Shown here piece after piece: positions 46,601-58,106 of a DNA stretch of 64,000 bases. The stretch's first letter is position 1. Every line of letters starts with the position of its first letter. The DNA comes from Petrolisthes cinctipes. Its lineage: Eukaryota > Arthropoda > Malacostraca > Decapoda > Porcellanidae. Position numbers and translations under genes: made by a program. The notes beneath the pieces are model-generated. The model saw only the letters and a list, made by a program, of their open reading frames with translations, had not been told where the DNA came from and ran no database searches. Location of the stretch: positions 769,001 through 833,000 of the forward strand of contig JAWQEG010000065.1 in assembly GCA_033782935.1 (NCBI GenBank), written 5' to 3'.

Positions 46601-49600
46601 CGATATTTAGAGGTCCCAGAAGGTATCTATACATGCCTACTCCGTGTTAGAGTATTTTCAATATACAGGCCAAAAACATACTGAAAATCGATCTTTTAGG
46701 TGCCCAAAAGTCGTTATGTGCATGCATCTTCTGTACCCGTTTATATCTCAAATTCTGGCCCTAAACACCCGAAAATTCGATATTTTGGGGTCCCAGATGC
46801 AATCTGTACATGCCTACTCCGTGTTAGAGGATTTTCAAAAATTCAGGCCCAAAACATGCTGAAAATCGATATTTTTGGTGCCCAAAGTCAATATGTGCAT
46901 GTATCTTCTGTACCCGTTTATATCTCAAATTCAGGCTCAAAACACCCGAAAATTCAATATTTTGGGGTCCCAGAAGTTATCTGTACATGCCTACTCAGTG
47001 CTAGAATATTTTCAAAATATAGGCTAAAAACATGCTAAAAATCGATCTTTTATGTGCCAAATTCAGTCCCAAAACACCCGAAAATTCGATATTTAGGGGT
47101 CCCAGAATCGATCTGTACATGCCTACTCCGTGTTAGAGTATTTTCAAAATACATGCTCAAAACATACTGAAAATCGATCTTTTAGGTGCACAAAAGTCGA
47201 TATGTGCTTGCATCTTCAGTACCCGTTTATATCTCAAATTCAGGCTAAAAACACCCAAAAATTCAATATTTTGGGGTCCCAGAAGCAATCTGTACATGCC
47301 TACTCAGTGTTAGAGTATTTTCAAAATTCAGGCCCAAAACATGCTGATAATCGATATTTTAGATGCCCAAAGTCAATATGTGCATGTATCTTCTGTACCC
47401 GTTTATATCTCAAATTCAGGCTCAGAACACCCGAAAATTCAAAATTTTGGGGTCCCAGAAGCAATCTGTACATGCCTACACAGTGCTAGAATATTTTCAA
47501 AATATAGGCTAAAAACATGCTAAAAATCGACATTTTAGGTGCCAAAAAGTCGATATCTCAAATTCAGTCCCAAAACACCCGAAAATTCGATATTTAGAGG
47601 TCCCAGAAGGTATCTGTACATGCCTACTCCGTGTTAGAGTATTTTCAAAACACAGGCCAAAAACATACTGAAAATCGATCTTTTAGGTGCCCAAAAGTCG
47701 ATATGTGCATGCATCTTCTGTACCCGTTTATATCTCAAATTCTGGCCCTAAACACCCGAAAATTCGATATTTTGGGGTCCCAGAAGCAATCTGTACATGC
47801 CTACTCCGTGTTAGAGTATTTTCAAAATATAGGCTAAAAACATGCTAAAAATCGACATTTTAGGTGCCAAAAAGTCGATATCTCAAATTCAGTCCCAAAA
47901 CACCCGAAAATTCGATATTTAGAGGTCCCAGAAGGTATCTGTACATGCCTACTCCGTGTTAGAGTATTTTCAAAACACAGGCCAAAAACATACTGAAAAT
48001 CGATCTTTTAGGTGCCCAAAAGTCGATATGTGCATGCATCTTCTGTACCCGTTTATATCTCAAATTCTGGCCCTAAACACCCGAAAATTCGATATTTTGG
48101 GGTCCCAGAAGCAATCTGTACATGCCTACTCCGTGTTAGAGTATTTTCAAAATTCAGGCCCAAAACATGCTGAAAATCGATATTTTTGGTGCCCAAAGTC
48201 AATATGTGCATGTATCTTCTGTACACGTTTATATCTCAAATTCAGGCTCAAAACACCCGAAAATTCAATATTTTGGGGTCCCAGAAGCAATCTGTACAGT
48301 GCTAGAATATTTTCAAAATATAGGCTAAAAACATGCTAAAAATCGATCTTTTAGGTGCCAAAAAGTCGATATCTCAAATTCAGTCCCAAAACACCCGAAA
48401 ATTCGATATTTAGGGGTCCCAGAAGCGATCTGTACATGCCTACTCCGTGTTAGAGTATTTTCAAAATACATGCTCAAAACATACTGAAAATCGATCTTTT
48501 AGGTGCACAAAAGTCGATATGTGCATGCATCTTCAGTACCCGTTTATATCTCAAATTCAGGCTCAAAACACCCGAAAATTCAATATTTTGGGGTCCCAGA
48601 AGCAATCTGTACATGCCTACTCAGTGTTAAAGTATTTTCAAAATACAGGCCCAAAACATGCTGAAAATCGATATTTTAGATGCCCAAAATCAATATGTGC
48701 ATGTATCTTCTGTACCCGTTTATATCTTAAATTCAGGCTCAAAACACCCGAAAATTCAATATTTTGGGGTCCCAGAAGCAATCTGTACATGCCTACACAG
48801 TGCTAGAATATTTTCAAAATATAGGCTAAAAACATGCTAAAAATCGACATTTTAGGTGCCAAAATATCGATATCTCAAATTCAGTCCCAAAACACCCGAA
48901 AATTCGATATTTAGAGGTCCCAGAAGGTATCTATACATGCCTACTCCGTGTTAGAGTATTTTCAATATACAGGCCAAAAACATACTGAAAATCGATCTTT
49001 TAGGTGCCCAAAAGTCGTTATGTGCATGCATCTTCTGTACCCGTTTATATCTCAAATTCTGGCCCTAAACACCCGAAAATTCGATATTTTGGGGTCCCAG
49101 ATGCAATCTGTACATGCCTACTCCGTGTTAGAGGATTTTCAAAAATTCAGGCCCAAAACATGCTGAAAATCGATATTTTTGGTGCCCAAAGTCAATATGT
49201 GCATGTATCTTCTGTACCCGTTTATATCTCAAATTCAGGCTCAAAACACCCGAAAATTCAATATTTTGGGGTCCCAGAAGTTATCTGTACATGCCTACTC
49301 AGTGCTAGAATATTTTCAAAATATAGGCTAAAAACATGCTAAAAATCGATCTTTTATGTGCCAAATTCAGTCCCAAAACACCCGAAAATTCGATATTTAG
49401 GGGTCCCAGAATCGATCTGTACATGCCTACTCCGTGTTAGAGTATTTTCAAAATACATGCTCAAAACATACTGAAAATCGATCTTTTAGGTGCACAAAAG
49501 TCGATATGTGCTTGCATCTTCAGTACCCGTTTATATCTCAAATTCAGGCTCAAAACACCCAAAAATTCAATATTTTGGGGTCCCAGAAGCAATCTGTACA

Positions 49601-51421
49601 TGCCTACTCAGTGTTAGAGTATTTTCAAAATTCAGGCCCAAAACATGCTGAAAATCGATATTTTAGATGCCCAAAGTCAATATGTGCATGTATCTTCTGT
49701 ACCCGTTTATATCTCAAATTCAGGCTCAGAACACCCGAAAATTCAAAATTTTGGGGTCCCAGAAGCAATCTGTACATGCCTACACAGTGCTAGAATATTT
49801 TCAAAATATAGGCTAAAAACATGCTAAAAATCGACATTTTAGGTGCCAAAAAGTCGATATCTCAAATTCAGTCCCAAAACACCCGAAAATTCGATATTTA
49901 GAGGTCCCAGAAGGTATCTGTACATGCCTACTCCGTGTTAGAGTATTTTCAAAACACAGGCCAAAAACATACTGAAAATCGATCTTTTAGGTGCCCAAAA
50001 GTCGATATGTGCATGCATCTTCTGTACCCGTTTATATCTCAAATTCTGGCCCTAAACACCCGAAAATTCGATATTTTGGGGTCCCAGAAGCAATCTGTAC
50101 ATGCCTACTCCGTGTTAGAGTATTTTCAAAATTCAGGCCCAAAACATGCTGAAAATCGATATTTTTGGTGCCCAAAGTCAATATGTGCATGTATCTTCTG
50201 TACACGTTTATATCTCAAATTCAGGCTCAAAACACCCGAAAATTCAATATTTTGGGGTCCCAGAAGCAATCTGTACATGCCTACTCAGTGCTAGAATATT
50301 TTCAAAATATAGGCTAAAAACATGCTAAAAATCGATCTTTTATGTGCCAAATTCAGTCCCAAAACACCCGAAAATTCGATATTTAGGGGTCCCAGAATCG
50401 ATCTGTACATGCCTACTCCGTGTTAGAGTATTTTCAAAATACATGCTCAAAACATACTGAAAATCGATCTTTTAGGTGCACAAAAGTCGATATGTGCTTG
50501 CATCTTCAGTACCCGTTTATATCTCAAATTCAGGCTCAAAACACCCAAAAATTCAATATTTTGGGGTCCCAGAAGCAATCTGTACATGCCTACTCAGTGT
50601 TAGAGTATTTTCAAAATTCAGGCCCAAAACATGCTGAAAATCGATATTTTAGATGCCCAAAGTCAATATGTGCATGTATCTTCTGTACCCGTTTATATCT
50701 CAAATTCAGGCTCAGAACACCCGAAAATTCAAAATTTTGGGGTCCCAGAAGCAATCTGTACATGCCTACACAGTGCTAGAATATTTTCAAAATATAGGCT
50801 AAAAACATGCTAAAAATCGACATTTTAGGTGCCAAAAAGTCGATATCTCAAATTCAGTCCCAAAACACCCGAAAATTCGATATTTAGAGGTCCCAGAAGG
50901 TATCTGTACATGCCTACTCCGTGTTAGAGTATTTTCAAAACACAGGCCAAAAACATACTGAAAATCGATCTTTTAGGTGCCCAAAAGTCGATATGTGCAT
51001 GCATCTTCTGTACCCGTTTATATCTCAAATTCTGGCCCTAAACACCCGAAAATTCGATATTTTGGGGTCCCAGAAGCAATCTGTACATGCCTACTCCGTG
51101 TTAGAGTATTTTCAAAATTCAGGCCCAAAACATGCTGAAAATCGATATTTTAGATGCCCAAAGTCAATATGTGCATGTATCTTCTGTACCCGTTTATATC
51201 TCAAATTCAGGCTCAAAACATTAGAAAATTCAAAATTTTGGGGTCCCAGAAGCAATCTGTACATGCCTACACAGTGCTAGAATATTTTCAAAATATAGGC
51301 TAAAAACATGCTAAAAATCGACATTTTAGGTGCAAAAAAGTCGATATCTCAAATTCAGTCCCAAAACACCCGAAAATTCGATATTTAGAGGTCCCAGAAG
51401 GTATCTGTACATGCCTACTCC
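43672..51421 (+). repeat. Alternating type II / type I hexamer super-repeat block
   Basis: Unit starts are 43672 (II), 44163 (I), 44664 (II), 45150 (I), 45651 (II), 46143 (I), 46644 (II), 47130 (I), 47631 (II, dimer), 47956 (II), 48447 (I), 48948 (II), 49434 (I), 49935 (II), 50420 (I) and 50921 (II). Strict alternation gives a ~986-992 bp hexamer, and four trimers form a larger 1,980-bp unit (44163 to 46143), repeated at +2,304 (48447). Markers are ggtatctatacatg, gtcgttatgtg, cccagatgcaatc, aggattttcaaaaattc, gtgcttgcatc, acacccaaaaattc and ctcagaacac. The 16-bp M3 deletion occurs four times in this block. Confidence 0.92.
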
Positions 51422-53376
51422 GTGTTAGAGTATTTTCAAAATACAGGCCAAAAACATACTGAAAATCGATCTCTTTGGTGCCCAAAAGTCGATATGTGCA
51501 TGCATCTTCTGTACCCGTTTATATCTCAAATTCTGGCCCTAAACACCCGAAAATTCGATATTTTGGGGTCCCAGAAGCGATCTGTACATGCCTACTCCGT
51601 GTTAGAGTATTTTCAAAATTCAGGCCCAAAACATGCTGAAAATCGATATTTTAGATGCCCAAAGTCAATATGTGCATGTATCTTCTGTACCCGTTTATAT
51701 CTCAAATTCAGGCTCAAAACATTAGAAAATTCAAAATTTTGGGGTCCCAGAAGCAATCTGTACATGCCTACACAGTGCTAGAATATTTTCAAAATATAGG
51801 CTAAAAACATGCTAAAAATCGACATTTTAGGTGCAAAAAAGTCGATATCTCAAATTCAGTCCCAAAACACCCGAAAATTCGATATTTAGAGGTCCCAGAA
51901 GGTATCTGTACATGCCTACTCCGTGTTAGAGTATTTTCAAAATTCAGGCCCAAAACATGCTGAAAATCGATATTTTTGGTGCCCAAAGTCAATATGTGCA
52001 TGTATCTTCTGTACCCGTTTATATCTCAAATTCAGACTCAAAACACCCGAAAATTCAATATTTTGGGGTCCCAGAAATTATCTGTACATGCCTACTCAGT
52101 GCTAGAATATTTTCAAAATATAGGCTAAAAACATGCTAAAAATCGATCTTTTAGGTGCCAAAAAGTCGATATCTCAAATTCAGTCCCAAAACACCCGAAA
52201 ATTCGATATTTAGGGGTCCCAGAAGCGATCTGTACATGCCTACTCCGTGTTAGAGTATTTTCAAAATACATGCTCAAAACATACTGAAAATCGATCTTTT
52301 AGGTGCACAAAAGTCGATATGTGCATGCATCTTCAGTACCCGTTTATATCTCAAATTCAGGCTCAAAACACCCGAAAATTCAATATTTTGGGGTTCCAGA
52401 AGCAATCTGTACATGCCTACTCAGTGTTAGAGTATTTTCAAAATACAGGCCCAAAACATGCTGAAAATCGATATTTTAGATGCCCAAAGTCAATATGTGC
52501 ATGTATCTTCTGTACCCGTTTATATCTCAAATTCAGGCTCAAAACACCCGAAAATTCAAAATTTTGGGGTCCCAGAAGCAATCTGTACATGCCTACACAG
52601 TGCTAGAATATTTTCAAAATATAGGCTAAAAACATGCTAAAAATCGACATTTTAGGTGCCAAAAAATCGATATCTCAAATTCAGTCCCAAAACACCCGAA
52701 AATTCGATATTTAGAGGTCCCAGAAGGTATCTGTACATGCCTACTCCGTGTTAGAGTATTTTCAAAATACAGGCCAAAAACATACTGAAAATCGATCTTT
52801 TAGGTGCCCAAAAGTCGATATGTGCATGAATCTTCTGTACCCGTTTATATCTCAAATTCTGGCCCTAAACACCCGAAAATTCAATATTTTGGGGTCCCAG
52901 AAGCAATCTATACAATGCTAGAATATTTTCAAAATATAGGGTAAAAACATGCTAAAAATCGATCTTTTAGGTGCCAAAAAGTCGATATCTCAAATTCAGT
53001 CCCAAAACACCCGAAAATTCGATATTTTGGGGTCCCAGAAGCGATCTGTACATGCCTACTCCGTGTTAGAGTATTTTCAAAATTCAGGCCCAAAATATGC
53101 TGAAAATCGATATTTTTGGTGCCCAAAGTCAATATGTGCATGTATCTTCTGTACCCGTTTATATCTCAAATTCAGGCTCAAAACACCCGAAAATTCAATA
53201 TTTTGGGGTCGCAGAAGCAATCTGTACAGTGCTAGATTATTTTCAAAATATAGGCTAAAAACATGCTAAAAATCGATCTTTTAGGTGCCAAAAAGTCGAT
53301 ATCTCAAATTCAGTCCCAAAACACCCGAAAATTCGATATTTAGGGGTCCCAGAAGCGATCTGTACATGCCTACTCC
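51422..53376 (+). repeat. Irregular HOR block with truncated units
   Basis: Units start at 51422, 51923 (M2 directly after M3, no M1), 52247, 52748 (315-bp dimer with the 10-bp deletion) and 53063 (M2-led, 314 bp). The variant aaaacattagaaaattc, replacing acacccgaaaattc, occurs at about 51216 and 51717, 501 bp apart, so one trimer was duplicated. Unit 52748 resembles 33799 (ctatacaatgctag, atagggtaaaaac). Confidence 0.85.
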
Positions 53377-56300
53377 GTGTTAGAGTATTTTCAAAATACA
53401 TGCTCAAAACATACTGAAAATCGATCTTTTAGGTGCACAAAAGTCGATATGTGCATGAATCTTCAGTACCCGTTTATATCTCAAATTCAGGCTCAAAACA
53501 CCCGAAAATTCAATATTTTGGGGTCCCAGAAGGAATCTGTACATGCCTACTCAGTGTTAGAGTATTTTCAAAATTCAGGCCCAAAACATGCTGAAAATCG
53601 ATATTTTAGATGCCCAAAGTCAATATGTGCATGTATCTTCTGTACCCGTTTATATCTCAAATTCAGGCTCAAAACACCCGAAAATTCAATATTTTGGGGT
53701 CCCAGAAGCAATCTGTACATGCCTACACAGTGCTAGAATATTTTCAAAATATAGGGTAAAAACATGCTAAAAATCGATCTTTTAGGTGCCAAAAAATCGA
53801 TATCTCAAATTCAGTCCCAAAACACCCGAAAATTCGATATTTAGAGGTCCCAGAAGGTATCTGTACATGCCTACTCCGTGTTAGAGTATTTTCAAAATGC
53901 AGGCCAAAAACATACTGAAAATCGATCTCTTAGGTGCCCAAAAGTCGATATGTTCATGCATTTTCTGTACCCGTTTATATCTCAAATTCTGGCCCTAAAC
54001 ACCCGAAAATTCGATATTTTGGGGTCCCAGAAGCGATCTGTACATGCCTACTCCGTGTTAGAGTATTTTCAAAATTCAGGCCGAAAACATGCTGAAAATC
54101 GATATTTTAGATTCCCAAAGTCAATATGTGCATGTATCTTCTGTACCCGTTTATATCTCAAATTCAGGCTCAAAACACCCGAAAATTCAATATTTTGGGG
54201 TCCCAGAAGCAATCTGTACAGTGCTAGAATATTTTCAAAATATAGGCTAAAAACATGCTAAAAATCGACATTTTAGGTGCCAAAAAATTGATATCTCAAA
54301 TTCAGTCCCAAAACACCCGAAAATTCGATATTTAGAGGTCCCAGAAGGTATCTGTACATGCCTACTCTGTGTTAGAGTATTTTCAAAATACAGGCCAAAA
54401 ACATACTGAAAATCGATCTTTTAGGTGCCGAAAAGTCGATATGTGCATGTATCTTCTGTACCCGTTTATATCTCAAATTCTGGCCCTAAACACCCGAAAA
54501 TTCGATATTTTGGGGTCCCAGAAGCGATCTGTACATGCCTACTCCGTGTTAGAGTATTTTCAAAATTCAGGCCCAAAACATGCTGAAAATCGATATTTTT
54601 GGTGCCCAAAGTCAATATGTGCATGTATCTTCTGTACCCGTTTATATCTCAAATTCAGGCTCAAAACACCCGAAAATTCAATATTTTGGGGTCCCAGAAG
54701 CAATCTGTACATGCCTACTCAGTGCTAGAATATTTTCAAAACATAGGCTAAAAATATGCTAAAAATCGATCTTTTAGGTGCCAAAAAATCGATATCTCAA
54801 ATTCAGTCCCAAAACACCCGAAAATTCGATATTTAGGGGTTCCAGAAGCGATCTGTACATGCCTACGTGTTAGAGTATTTTCAAAATACATGTTCAAAAC
54901 ATACTGAAAATCGATCTTTTAGGTGCACAAAAGTCGATATGTGGATGCATCTTCAGTACCCGTTTATATCTCAAATTCAGGCTCAAAACACCCGAAAATT
55001 CAATATTTTGGGGTCCCAGAAGCAATCTGTACATGCCTACTCAGTGTTAGAGTATTTTCAAAATACAGGCAAAAAACATGCTGAAAATCGATATTTTAGA
55101 TGCCCAAAGTCAATATGTGCATGTATCTTCTTTACCCGTTTATATCTCAAATTCAGGCTCAAAACACCCGAAAATTCAATATTTTGGGGTCCCAGAAGCA
55201 ATCTGTACATGCCTACACAGTGCTAGAATATTTTCAAAATATAGGCTAAAAACATGCTAAAAATCGACATTTTAGGTGCCAAAAAATCGAGATCTCAAAT
55301 TCAGTCCCAAAACACCCGAAAATTCGATATTTAGAGGTCCCAGAAGGTATCTGTACATGCCTACTTCGTGTTAGAGTATTTTCAAAATACAGGCCAAAAA
55401 CATACTGAAAATCGATCTTTTAGGTGCCGAAAAGTCGATATGTGCATGCATCTTCTGTACCCGTTTATATCTCAAATTCTGGCCCTAAACACCCGAAAAT
55501 TCGATATTTTGGGGTCCCAGAAGCGATCTGTACATGCCTACTCCGTGTTAGAGCATTTTCAAAATTCAGGCCCAAAACATGCTGAAAATTGATATTTTTG
55601 GTGCCCAAAGTCAATATGTGCATGTATCTTCTGTACCCGTTTATATCTCAAATTCAGGCTCAAAACACCCGAAAATTCAATATTTTGGGGTCTCAGAAGC
55701 AATCTGTACAGTGCTAGAATATTTTCAAAATATAGGCTAAAAACATGCTAAAAATCGATCTTTTAGGTGCCAAAAAGTCGATATCTCAAATTCAGTCCCA
55801 AAACACACGAAAATTCGATATTTAGGGGTTCCAGAAGCGATCTGTACATGCCTACTCCGTGTTAGAGTATTTTCAAAGTACATGCTCAAAACATACTGAA
55901 AATCGATCTTTTAAATGCACAAAAGTCGATATGTGCATGCATCTTCAGTACCCGTTTATATCTCAAATTCAGGCTCAAAACACCCGAAAATTCAATATTT
56001 TGGGGTCCCAGAAGCAATCTGTACATGCGTACTCAGTGTTAGAGTATTTTCAAAATACAGGCCCAAAACATGCTGAAAATCGATATTTTAGATGCCCAAA
56101 GTCAATATGTGCATGTATCTTCTGTACCCGTTTATATCTCAAATTCAGGCTCAAAACACCCGAAAATTCAATATTTTGGGGTCCCAGAAGCAATCTGTAC
56201 ATGCCTACACAGTGCTAGAATATTTTCAAAATATAGGCTAAAAACATGCTAAAAATCGACATTTTAGGTGCCAAAAAATTGATATCTCAAATTCAGTCCC

Positions 56301-57862
56301 AAAACACCCGAAAATTCGATATTTAGAGGTCCCAGAAGGTATCTGTACATGCCTACTCTGTGTTAGAGTATTTTCAAAATACAGGCCAAAAACATACTGA
56401 AAATCGATCTTTAAGGTGCCCAAAAGTCGATATGTGCATGCATCTTCTGTACCCGTTTATATCTCAAATTCTGGCCCTAAACACCCGAAAATTCGATATT
56501 TTGGGGTCCCAGAAGCGATCTGTACATGCCTACTCCGTGTTAGAGTATTTTCAAAATTCAGGCCCAAAACATGCTGAAAATCGATATTTTTGGTGCCCAA
56601 AGTCAATATGTGCATGTATCTTCTGTACCCGTTTATATCTCAAATTCAGGCTCAAAACACCCAAAAATTCAATATTTTGGGGTCCCAGAAGCAATCTGTA
56701 CATGCCTACTCAGTGCTAGAATATTTTCAAAATATAGGCTAAAAATATGCTAAAAATCGATCTTTTAGGTGCCAAAAAGTCGATATCTCAAATTCAGTCC
56801 CAAAACACCCGAAATTTCGATATTTAGAGGTCCCAGAAGGTATCTGTACATGCCTACTCCGTGTTAGAGTATTTTCAAAATACAGGCCAAAAACATACTG
56901 AAAATCGATCTTTTAGGTGCCCAAAAGTCGATATGTGCATGCATCTTCTGTACCCGTTTATATCTCAAATTCTGGTCCTAAACACCCGAAAATTCGATAT
57001 TTTGGGGTCCCAGAAGCGATCTGTACATGCCTACTCCGTGTTAGAGTATTTTCAAAATTCAGGCCCAAAACATGCTGAAAATCGATCTTTTAGGTGCACA
57101 AAGTCAATATGTGCATGTATCTTCTGTACCCGTTTATATCTCAAATTCAGGCTCAAAACACCCGAAAATTCAATATTTTGGGGCCCCAGAAACAATCTGT
57201 ACATGCCTACTCAGTGCTAGAATATTTTCAAAATATAGGCTAAAAATATGCTAAAAATCGATCTTTTAGGTGCCAAAAAGTCGTTATCTCAAATTCAGTC
57301 CCAAAACACCCGAAAATTCGATATTTAGGGGTTCCAGAAGCGATCTGTACATGCCTACTCCGTGTTAGAGTATTTTCAAAATACATGCTCAAAACATACT
57401 GAAAATCGATCTTTTAGGTGCACAAAAGTCGATATGTGCATGCATCTTCAGTACCCGTTTATATCTCAAATTCAGGCTCAAAACACCCGAAAATTCAATA
57501 TTTTGGGGTCCCAGAAGCAATCTGTACATGCCTACTCAGTGTTAGAGTATTTTCAAAATACAGGCCCAAAACATGCTGAAAATCCATATTTTAGATGCCC
57601 AAAGTCAATATGTGCATGTATCTTCTGTACCCGTTTATATCTCAAATTCAGGCTCAAAACACCCGAAAATTCAATATTTTGGGGTCCGCGAAGCAATCTG
57701 TACATGCCTACACAGTGCTAGAATATTTTCAAAATATAGGCTAAAAACATGCTAAAAATCGACATTTTAGGTGCCAAAAAATCGATATCTCAAATTCAGT
57801 CCCAAAACACCCGAAAATTCGATATTTAGAGGTCCCAGAAGCGATCTGTACATGCCTACTCC
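53377..57862 (+). repeat. Regular 491-501-bp trimer block
   Basis: Unit starts are 53377, 53878, 54369, 54867, 55368, 55859, 56360, 56861 and 57362 (intervals 501, 491, 498, 501, 491, 501, 501, 501, 501). Type I and II alternate with occasional II-II neighbours. The 498-bp unit has a 3-bp deletion at its 3' end (catgcctacgtgttag near 54860). A ggggttccagaag variant marks M3 at about 54837, 55827 and 57328, and gtgccgaaaagtc marks type II M1 at about 54425 and 55424. Confidence 0.88.
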
Positions 57863-57890
57863 GTGTTAGAGTATTTTCAAAGTACATGCT

Positions 57891-58106
57891 CAAACCATAC
57901 TGAAAATCGATCTTTTAGGTGCCCAAAAGTCGATATGTGCATGCATCTTCTGTACCCGTTTATATCTCAAATTCTGGCCCTAAACACCCGAAAATTCGAA
58001 AAACATACTGAAAATCGATCTTTTAGGTGCCCAAAAGTCGATATGTGCATGCATCTTCTGTACCCGTTTATATCTCAAATTCTGGCCCTAAACACCCGAA
58101 AATTCG
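57891..58106 (+). repeat. 108-bp internal direct duplication within M1
   Basis: The segment from catactgaaaatc to cacccgaaaattcg occurs twice in a row with period 108 bp (catactg at 57896 and 58004), enlarging the unit to 609 bp. The join reads cccgaaaattcgaaaaacat, with gaaaa common to both sides. The same structure recurs 2,112 bp downstream (catactg at 60116). The period is not a monomer or half-monomer length, so this was microhomology-driven rather than register exchange. Confidence 0.9.
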
